Below are positions 57,751 through 64,000 of a stretch of 64,000 nucleotides of DNA, one piece after another. Origin of the DNA: Sparassis latifolia (lineage: Eukaryota; Basidiomycota; Agaricomycetes; Polyporales; Sparassidaceae); the NCBI GenBank assembly GCA_018466975.1, contig JAENRS010000013.1:36001-100000 (forward strand), in the 5' to 3' direction. The translations under genes and the position numbers were made by a program. Positions within the stretch are counted from its first letter, which is position 1. Each line of letters begins with the position of its first letter. Below the pieces are notes generated by a model, which made no database searches, had not been told where the DNA came from, and saw nothing but the letters and a program-made list of their open reading frames with translations.

Positions 57751-57827
57751 TGGGCCGACGTCTGCTGGCTGTCCAGTTCATGACAATGTCAGGGTAAATG
57801 GGAGTCCAGTTCACAAACATGACTGAA
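57751..57827. repeat. Terminal inverted repeat, outer end of arm B
   Basis: Inverted match to 37125-37201, ending AACATGACTGAA. Only GGGCT-like bases separate it from the gypsy LTR start at 57833. Confidence 0.85.
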
Positions 57828-57832
57828 TGGGC

Positions 57833-58075
57833 TGTCATCCCTCACCGCGAGGGTACTCGCTGACTCAGCCATTACTGGCATGTATTACTCAGCATGTACT
57901 CATAGTATATAAGGCTGAAATCGTCGACTGGAACTCCAGTCTCGATCTGGTTACTTTACCTCTCAATACATGGGATTATCACTTAGTCCTTGTGTGATCT
58001 TCTTGACTCTCGATTCTTGACTCGCATTTACTTAGTCGTTGAATGACTTAGTACTTGCTCGATGAACCTCGGACA
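57833..58075 (+). repeat. Gypsy 5' LTR (243 bp)
   Basis: Starts TGTCATCC and ends CCTCGGACA, giving the TGTC/GACA inverted ends expected of an LTR. TATATAAGG at about 57905 fits a TATA box. TGGTATGCCCCAG follows two bases after the end and may be the primer-binding site. The second LTR is not in view, so the boundaries are inferred. Confidence 0.7.
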
Positions 58076-58469
58076 AGTGGTATGCCCCAGTGTAACATAA
58101 GATTGAGACTATCCGATACCGCTCAATCTTTTCAGGTTTAGAGCAGAACTATGTTTACAGAAACTCGATGAACCTTAGCCGATAAACACCTAGCAGGGCG
58201 AGTTACCCGGGGTGCGGAAAGGTTAGGAAAACATTGATGCACTGGATTTTCGAGGACTAGAAGAATTTTCGTGCCCTCGACCTTCGTCGATAAGGTGGGA
58301 CGAAAACCTAGGACATCCAATCCACTGAGGCTCGTCATCGAGAGAATTCAGAGCCCTCCCGACTATCAGAGAAGGAAGACCGGGTTGGAGGCTTGCATCG
58401 GACGAAGCAACCTACTGAAGAATCCTTGAAGAATTCGCCAGAGACTATCCAAATGAAGCAGAGTGCTTC

Positions 58470-59756
58470 GTGATTTACACTGAAGCAAGACGAAACGTTA
58501 ACCAACTACTCGACCCAGCAGAAGTACAACAAGGAGTTGACGAAATAACCCCAGGACACCCATTAGCAGAAGCAGCAGCAGCAGCAGCAGAGGCAGCAGC
58601 AGCAGCGGCAGCAACAGAATCAGAAGCAGAATCGGAAGCAGGACCAGAAGCGGAGACAGCAACCTCTGCACCAATCCCCGCGCAGCTTATACCTGCAGCA
58701 GCCTTTTCTGCGATCCCGGTCCACAGACACATCGCCTCAAATCTGTTTTCCACGATGACAGCACCAAAGCCAACCGAGCTCAAACTCTCCCAACCCGAAC
58801 CTTTCTCGGGAGATACGAGCAAGACAAAGATATTTCTGCAAAGGGTTCAGACGTATGTCGACATCAATGACGAAATTTATAACAGCAATAAGAAGAAGAT
58901 TGCATTCGCGATATCCTTCATGAGAGGAGGAATAGCCGAAGCATGGGCTGAAACATGGTACAATGACCACACCGACAACCTAGGAAAGCTGAAGGACTAT
59001 GGAACCTTCGACGCATGGGTCATCGACTTCAACAAGGCATTCCAAGAGACCGATCCCATGGGATCGGCAATGAAGGACCTTGAATCCCTTCGTCAGATGG
59101 GAGAAGTACAGGATTACGTTAACTCGTTCCTAGTACTTATGAAAAAGGCCAAAATCACGGAATACCCAGCACACCTCCATTACTTTAAAATTGAACTATC
59201 CCGCCAACTTCTCGAGCGAATCATGAACGTCAACCCACTTCCCACCGATATGGAAGGGTGGTACAAGAAGGCGGTTGAAATTGACAACCAAACCAAGTCA
59301 ATGCAGATGTATACAAAATTCCAGAACAGTCGCCCTAGCAGACAGCAGCAGAAGCAGGGGCAACAACAGAGGAAGGGACCCATCTACACACGAGACCTTA
59401 ATGCCATGGACGTCGACCGCATGTCGCAAGAAGAACGCGACAGGCACATCAAAGGAGGACTCTGCTTTGAGTGCCATCAACAAGGACATCGCTCGCGCGA
59501 TTGTCCTAAGAAGAAGCCGAAGAACCCCAGAAACACTTCCGGAATGCGCAAGGAGATACAGGTCGAGGAATCTGAAAGGGAACCCTCAACCTCAAAGATA
59601 GAAGATGTCGAAGAAGACACCGCGTCGGTCAAAAGAATGACCATCTCCGACAGCGACGTCTCCGAATTACTCCAGGAATTACGAAAGATGCAGAAGGAAC
59701 ATAATGACTGGATCAAGAAATTAGAAGGATCAGATTTTGGATCCGACGGGCTGTAA
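58470..59756 (+). CDS. Gypsy Gag
   Basis: 428 codons. The N-terminal part is alanine/glutamate-rich (from a GCA repeat). The capsid-type retrotransposon Gag domain follows (LKLSQPEPFSGDTSKTKIFL, FAISFMRGGIAEAWAETWYN, DFNKAFQETDP). A zinc knuckle CFECHQQGHRSRDC (CX2CX4HX4C) sits near 59462-59505, with a basic then acidic tail. The frame is open upstream of the GTG at 58470, so the start is uncertain; the first clear in-frame ATG is MTAPKPTELKL at about 58757. Stop TAA at 59754-59756. Family role: packaging of the element RNA in virus-like particles. Confidence 0.9.
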   Translation: MIYTEARRNVNQLLDPAEVQQGVDEITPGHPLAEAAAAAAEAAAAAAATESEAESEAGPEAETATSAPIPAQLIPAAAFSAIPVHRHIASNLFSTMTAPKPTELKLSQPEPFSGDTSKTKIFLQRVQTYVDINDEIYNSNKKKIAFAISFMRGGIAEAWAETWYNDHTDNLGKLKDYGTFDAWVIDFNKAFQETDPMGSAMKDLESLRQMGEVQDYVNSFLVLMKKAKITEYPAHLHYFKIELSRQLLERIMNVNPLPTDMEGWYKKAVEIDNQTKSMQMYTKFQNSRPSRQQQKQGQQQRKGPIYTRDLNAMDVDRMSQEERDRHIKGGLCFECHQQGHRSRDCPKKKPKNPRNTSGMRKEIQVEESEREPSTSKIEDVEEDTASVKRMTISDSDVSELLQELRKMQKEHNDWIKKLEGSDFGSDGL

Positions 59757-59773
59757 CAGCGTCAGTACCGTTA

Positions 59774-60493
59774 TTGCCGACTCGCCACCCAAATGTAATT
59801 GTATGCAAATTCTTGGGAAAATTGATACATGTTCCTATTACCTTGGGTGTGCCGAGTGAAAGTGCTGATATCTCTGCTCTACTGGACTCAGGAGCTGGAG
59901 GGATGTTCATGGACAAATCATTCATCGAACAAATGAAGTACCACCAGGAGAGACTTCCAAAACCAATTAAAATTCTCAACGCTGACAGTACTCCAAACAA
60001 GCTAGGATATGCAACACATTGCGTATGGAAACGTACAAAGGCTGGAAGAAGACAGAAAGTATTCCAGTACTACGTTACCAACCTAGGGAAGGACGAGGTT
60101 ATCCTCAGATTACCCTGGCTTCAAGCAATGAACCCCCAGATTAATTGGGAAACAGGCGAACTGGATTACGATTGGAGAAAACCCACTGTAGAAACGGTCC
60201 GAGATAATGAACCAAAGGTACAAAAGGCAGCAAATGCCCCCTACATCGGACCAATCGACGATAACGGACGATCTTGGGAAAATAACGATCCAAAACATCC
60301 AGAGAACCGAGTTAAACCAGGGGACCCAGAGCTAGGAATTCCTGATTACAGGATTGAACTAGAGGATAGCGAATTGCTTATCTCGTATATCCAAGGAAAC
60401 CCGGTACTGGCGATATTTGACCCACCAGGCGATACAGCGACTCCCGAACGCCAACCAGAGGTGGTAATAAACCAGCCTCGGGACCCAGTATAG
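59774..60493 (+). CDS. Gypsy aspartic protease region of Pol
   Basis: Contains [20 protein letters not shown] with the DSGA catalytic motif of retropepsins, then [20 protein letters not shown] typical of gypsy protease-RT linkers. The frame ends at TAG 60491-60493 while the downstream RT frame is already open from about 60490 ([17 protein letters not shown]), so a one-base shift separates protease and RT. Confidence 0.85.
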   Translation: MPTRHPNVIVCKFLGKLIHVPITLGVPSESADISALLDSGAGGMFMDKSFIEQMKYHQERLPKPIKILNADSTPNKLGYATHCVWKRTKAGRRQKVFQYYVTNLGKDEVILRLPWLQAMNPQINWETGELDYDWRKPTVETVRDNEPKVQKAANAPYIGPIDDNGRSWENNDPKHPENRVKPGDPELGIPDYRIELEDSELLISYIQGNPVLAIFDPPGDTATPERQPEVVINQPRDPV

Positions 60494-60605
60494 GGCGAAT
60501 AATGAGGGATACGCGATCTGGGCGATTTATATCGCACAAAACACTTGGCTATGTAACACTGGCACGGACACACTGCTCTATAAGGCTAGCAGAAAATCAC
60601 AGGAA

Positions 60606-61535
60606 TTGGTACAAGAGGCAATCCAAAAGGCAGGAGGAGCGAAGAAGAAGCTCGAAGAGCTCATCCCCTCCTACCTAATGGGATACAAAGACGTCTTCGA
60701 AAAGAAAGCGGCAGAACGGTTCCTGAGCTCACGGGTATGGGACCATGCTATCGATTTAAAACCCGAATTCGTACCAAAAGACTGCAAGATTTACCCTCTC
60801 TCTCCTAAAGAACAAACGGCACTCGACAAATTCCTAGACGAGAATACACAAAAAGGATATATTCGACCATCGACATCGCCAATGGCATCCCCTTTCTTCT
60901 TCATAGGAAAGAAGGATGGGAGCCTTAGGCCTTGCCAAGATTATCAATACTTGAATGAAGGAATGATCAAGAATGCCTACCCACTTCCTCTGATCACAGA
61001 ACTCCTCGACAAACTCAAGGGAGCACGCTATTTTACAAAAATGGACCTTCGATCCGGATATAACAATGTACGGATCAAAGATGGCGATCAGTGGAAAGCA
61101 GCGTTCAAGACAAATCGAGGACTATACGAACCAATGGTGATGTTTTTCGGACTTTGCAACTCCCCGGCGACGTTTCAGAAAATGATGAACAAAATCTTTA
61201 AAGACCTGATCGATGAAGGATGGATGATCATCTACATGGACGACATCCTTATCTTCTCGAATGACATACAAGAACATCGACAACATACACTTCGAGTCCT
61301 AGAACGACTCAAGCAAAACGATTTGTTCGTCAAACCGGAGAAATGCATGTTCGACTCCCAAGAAGTTGAATACCTTGGGATGATTATACGTCCAGATCAT
61401 ATTGGAATGGACCCAATCAAGTTAAAAGGAATCCAGGACTCGCCAGAACCAACAACGGTGAAGGCCGTCCATGCATTCATTGGTTTTGCGAACTTCTACA
61501 GGAAGTTCATCAATCATTATTCCGAAATAGTATGA
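60606..61535 (+). pseudogene. Gypsy reverse transcriptase (ends at in-frame TGA)
   Basis: RT domain with [78 protein letters not shown] and catalytic YMDD at 61233-61244, then [22 protein letters not shown] at 61533-61535 interrupts a frame that continues [20 protein letters not shown]; a CGA codon would restore arginine. About 100 bases later, near 61640, a one-base loss moves the reading frame to that of the RNase H-integrase ORF. Confidence 0.9.
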
Positions 61536-63430
61536 CCGCTCACAGATCTCACGATGATGACAAAGAAACCAATATGGGAATGGACCCCCAACTGCCAACA
61601 GGCATTCAATGTGCTCAAAGAGAAATTTGTCTCTGCGCCAGACTCCTCATGCCAGATAAGACGAAACCGTTTATCATTGAGTCCGATGCCTCACTCGTAG
61701 CCACAGGAGCAGTGCTTAGACAAACTGATGTCAATGGAGACCTCCACCCATGTGGATATTTGTCGAAATCATTTAACCCAGCCGAACGAAACTACGAAAT
61801 CTATGACAGAGAACTATTAGAGATCGTTCGGGCCCTCGAAGAGTGGCGTCACTACCTTTATGGCTCTCCTCACCCGATAATAATATGCAGCAATCACAAG
61901 AACCTGACCTACTACCGGACAGCCCAGAAGCTGAACAGACGCCAAGCACGATGGAGTCTTTTCTTATCACAATTCGAACTCCAGTTGGTGCACGTTCCAG
62001 GAATGCAAATGATACAGTCAGACACCCTATCTCGGTTGCTTGGAAAGGGTGACCGAGACCATGATAACGAAGATCGTATCCTTCTCCCAGAAGCATTGTT
62101 TGTGCATTCAATATCAACGCAATTATATCAAGATATTCACGCACATTCAATTAAAGATCAAATTGTTCACGATGCACTCCAAGCCTTGCAGCGCAAAGGA
62201 CCACCACCAATGAAATTTGCCCTCGATGATTGGAAAATCACCAATGGGCTTGTCCAATACCGAGGATGCATATATGTACCCCCAGTACAACCTCTCCGAC
62301 GTGATATTATCAAGTTGTACCATGACACACCGGCCATGGGACACCCGGGTTCTTACAAAACCCTTGAACTCGTCCGACGTGATTTCTGGTGGCCAGGACT
62401 TTACTCTGCAGTGTGCGCCTATGTAGAAGGATGTGCAGGGTGCCAACAGATGAAGATCAATATGCACCCCACTAAATCTCTTCCAATGCCTATACCAGCA
62501 ACCCCGAACGCATTACCATTTTCCTGTTCATCAGTCGACTTCATCACAGACCTACCAGTATCACGTGGTTTTGACTCTCTCATGATCGTGGTAGACCATG
62601 ACCTTACAAAGGGGGTAATTCTTTGCCCTTGCTTGAAGACGGTCACGGCGGATCAAACGGCAAAACTTTTCCACGAAAAAGTTTATTCCCGATTCGGACT
62701 CCCAGACAAACTGATTTCCGATAGAGGAACACAATTCACATCTCACGTATTCCAAGAACTATGCAGGATACTGGGAATCAAGTTCTCGATGAGTACAGCC
62801 TACCACCCCCAGTCAGATGGGGAAACAGAGCGCGTTAACCAGGAACTAGAAGTGTACCTCCAACTCTACTGCGGTAACAACCCCGAGTCATGGGTAGACC
62901 GACTACCGGACCTCGAATTCTGCCATAACACACACGAACACTCAGCGCGGAAGATGTCGCCATTCCGCATGATGATGGGATATGAACCACGCGGAATCCC
63001 GTCGGTACTCCCTAGGACAAATGTACCCTCGGTGGAAACTCGGTTATCTGAACTCCAGAAGATTCGAGATGAGGCCCTAGCCATGCACGAGCTAGCAAGA
63101 CAGCATATGGCAGAACAGATCAGGAAAGGCTCACCACACTTCGCAAAGGGTCAGAAGGTCTGGCTCGACACAAAGAACCTGAACATCGGGTACCCGACAC
63201 GGAAGATGGCTCCGAAATGTGAAGGCCCCTTTATTATTGAAGAACGCATAGGCCCCGTGGACTACCGCCTGACCCTACCACGAGGATGGAGAATCCACCC
63301 TGTATTCCATGCCAGCCTTCTATCACCTTACAAAGAAACAGAGATCCACGGCCCGAATGATACGAGACCACCGCCTGACCTTATCGAAGAGCACGAGGAA
63401 TACGAAGTCGAAGCAATCCTAAACCACTGA
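61532..63430 (+). CDS. Gypsy RNase H and integrase
   Basis: From about 61640 the frame gives the RNase H domain ([57 protein letters not shown]). The integrase follows: HHCC zinc-binding module ([20 protein letters not shown] ... CAGCQQMK), core with [37 protein letters not shown] and [20 protein letters not shown] (D, D, E). The C-terminal part ends in [20 protein letters not shown]. The first ~35 codons are out of frame with the true protein. The frame ends at TGA 63428-63430 before the chromodomain. Confidence 0.92.
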   Translation: MTAHRSHDDDKETNMGMDPQLPTGIQCAQREICLCARLLMPDKTKPFIIESDASLVATGAVLRQTDVNGDLHPCGYLSKSFNPAERNYEIYDRELLEIVRALEEWRHYLYGSPHPIIICSNHKNLTYYRTAQKLNRRQARWSLFLSQFELQLVHVPGMQMIQSDTLSRLLGKGDRDHDNEDRILLPEALFVHSISTQLYQDIHAHSIKDQIVHDALQALQRKGPPPMKFALDDWKITNGLVQYRGCIYVPPVQPLRRDIIKLYHDTPAMGHPGSYKTLELVRRDFWWPGLYSAVCAYVEGCAGCQQMKINMHPTKSLPMPIPATPNALPFSCSSVDFITDLPVSRGFDSLMIVVDHDLTKGVILCPCLKTVTADQTAKLFHEKVYSRFGLPDKLISDRGTQFTSHVFQELCRILGIKFSMSTAYHPQSDGETERVNQELEVYLQLYCGNNPESWVDRLPDLEFCHNTHEHSARKMSPFRMMMGYEPRGIPSVLPRTNVPSVETRLSELQKIRDEALAMHELARQHMAEQIRKGSPHFAKGQKVWLDTKNLNIGYPTRKMAPKCEGPFIIEERIGPVDYRLTLPRGWRIHPVFHASLLSPYKETEIHGPNDTRPPPDLIEEHEEYEVEAILNH

Positions 63431-63556
63431 CAAAGATACAGTCGGACCCAATACCTGGTCAAGTGGAAAGGATACACTTCTGCTGAGAACTCATGGGAAC
63501 CCGAAACGAATCTGACAAATGCCGAGAGACTACTAGGGGAATACAAAAGGCGATGA
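63431..63556 (+). pseudogene. Integrase-linked chromodomain, separated by a TGA
   Basis: In the same frame as the integrase, directly after TGA 63428-63430, the sequence encodes [20 protein letters not shown] and [15 protein letters not shown], a typical chromodomain that targets chromoviruses to modified histone tails. A single CGA-to-TGA change would explain the separation. Confidence 0.9.
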
Positions 63557-63616
63557 TGCCTGCATCGTATCTCAGCAATCGCCCGCGTAGACCTTCACTA
63601 CTTCTGAACCTCCACT

Positions 63617-64000
63617 ATGCCATCATCTGGAGTGCAATTCGTTATCGATGACTACTTTTCTGAAACTTCTCCGACTCCCTCGCCACACCCTAGGAACTTT
63701 AGGGGAGTACCAGCACATGACATACGAGATAACCTTAGGGCCCATCTCCGATTCTCACAACGAATTGGAACTATCGGTGACTTAGAAGACTTCGTCGTTG
63801 GCGTAGTTGACTCGATCAATCCCATACGTTCTAGAGCCACCACGCCATCCTTACCCGACATGCCCTGGACAAATGATGAGCTCCACAAGTCAAGGGCGAT
63901 CCGTGTACTTGCAGAATATGAGGAGTTGTATCTCCAAGCCCTAACCGCGTTGGACGACTCTCACGTGCAGTATGCACTTAGGATCATCCATTCCAGAAAT
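63617..64000 (+). CDS. Extra ORF downstream of the chromodomain (partial)
   Basis: Starts MPSSGVQFVIDDYFSETSPT and stays open for 128 codons to the window end, with HDIRDNLRAHLRFSQRIGTI, DFVVGVVDSINPIRS and a helical, acidic segment (VLAEYEELYLQALTALDD). I recognise no domain. Its place between integrase and the expected 3' LTR is unusual for a chromovirus; it could be an accessory gene of the element. Confidence 0.5.
   Translation, partial: MPSSGVQFVIDDYFSETSPTPSPHPRNFRGVPAHDIRDNLRAHLRFSQRIGTIGDLEDFVVGVVDSINPIRSRATTPSLPDMPWTNDELHKSRAIRVLAEYEELYLQALTALDDSHVQYALRIIHSRN

Larger units (their letters stand above)
37125..57827 (+). mobile_element. Arm B: giant KDZ transposon with TET/JBP cargo, inverted relative to arm A
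   Basis: Bounded by two 77-bp inverted repeats (37125-37201 and 57751-57827) that begin TTCAGTYATGTT and share CATTGTCATGAACTGGACAG. Its total of 20,703 bp includes a 1.4-kb later insertion. Gene order and sequence match arm A in reverse. Many one-base losses, mainly between about 39.1 and 50 kb, break its ORFs relative to arm A. The outer end is five bases from the gypsy LTR start. No unambiguous target duplication is visible. Strand is that of the KDZ gene. Confidence 0.9.
57833..64000 (+). mobile_element. Chromodomain Ty3/gypsy LTR retrotransposon, 5' LTR to window end
   Basis: Order: LTR, leader, gag with a CCHC knuckle, protease, reverse transcriptase, RNase H, integrase, chromodomain, then an extra ORF. 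That is the chromovirus order. The 3' LTR lies outside the window. Two nonsense codons and at least two frameshifts show a defective copy. Confidence 0.93.

Noticed and set aside
11263..57827. The inverted pair as a pure assembly palindrome
   Set aside because: The arms differ by a 1.4-kb insertion, a minisatellite unit, a nonsense codon and different outer ends, so they are two distinct copies; the small indels may still be errors.
57822..57837. Target-site duplication for arm B
   Set aside because: Bases next to the two TIRs (CACACC and GGGCT) do not match; the adjacent LTR may have removed or displaced one side.
58076..58092. Assigning the primer-binding site to a specific tRNA
   Set aside because: TGGTATGCCCCAG follows the LTR and starts with TGG, but I cannot match it to a tRNA end without a search.

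Overview
The window reads as nuclear DNA of an agaricomycete (mushroom-forming basidiomycete) fungus. The only conventional housekeeping gene, a cytosolic isoleucyl-tRNA synthetase at the left edge, is cut by many 50-60 bp GT-AG introns, and almost everything else belongs to mobile-element families typical of Agaricomycetes: KDZ transposons with TET/JBP dioxygenases, an RT/RNase H/tyrosine-recombinase retroelement, a Tc1/mariner-like transposon, a chromodomain Ty3/gypsy element and MITEs.

Layout. 1-3480: IleRS on the minus strand, its C-terminus outside the window. 4984-11140: the 3' part of a tyrosine-recombinase retroelement (minus strand). It is interrupted by a 3.4-kb mariner-like element (5947-9349), a 398-bp MITE (9465-9862) and a 179-bp MITE (10092-10270); a related MITE lies at its 3' edge (4769-4983). 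Removing each of the three internal insertions with one target-site copy restores the retroelement reading frame. 11263-30808 and 37125-57827: two copies (arm A and arm B) of one ~19-kb element in inverted orientation, separated by ~6.3 kb. 57833-64000: a chromodomain gypsy element starting with its 5' LTR directly at the outer edge of arm B and running off the window.

Each arm carries the same genes. Reading from the outer end inward (gene strand is given for arm A; arm B is the reverse): a small ORF with 14-residue repeats (-), a small three-exon protein (-), a CxC2-type KDZ transposase (-), a TET/JBP-family 2-oxoglutarate/Fe(II) dioxygenase (-), an HMG-box-like protein with a charged tail (+), a Zn(II)2Cys6/coiled-coil protein (-) and a disordered repeat protein (+). 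The ends carry ~77-bp terminal inverted repeats and long subterminal arrays of a GGCGGTGGGCC-like motif. The arrangement suggests a transposon that moves a DNA-base dioxygenase and several chromatin-type proteins as one unit. KDZ-TET/JBP linkage is known from fungi; the complete multi-gene cargo, the terminal arrays and the inverted pair are the parts I would look at again.

Neither arm encodes an unbroken KDZ transposase as given. Arm A has small deletions near 16680-16810. Arm B has a nonsense codon at 53661-53663 plus many one-base losses, mostly from runs of identical bases, between roughly 39.1 and 50 kb. That pattern is as compatible with consensus errors in a long repeat as with decay. 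The inter-arm spacer holds a fragment of the retroelement RT domain (which shows that arm A landed inside that RT gene), a SINE-like tRNA-derived repeat, a lineage-specific basidiomycete gene with a premature stop, a small gene with an RNase H1 N-terminal/viroplasmin-like domain, and a broken ORF cut by the inner end of arm B. Several stops in the retroelements and in the spacer gene are TGA where CGA would keep the frame, which fits deamination of methylated CpG.
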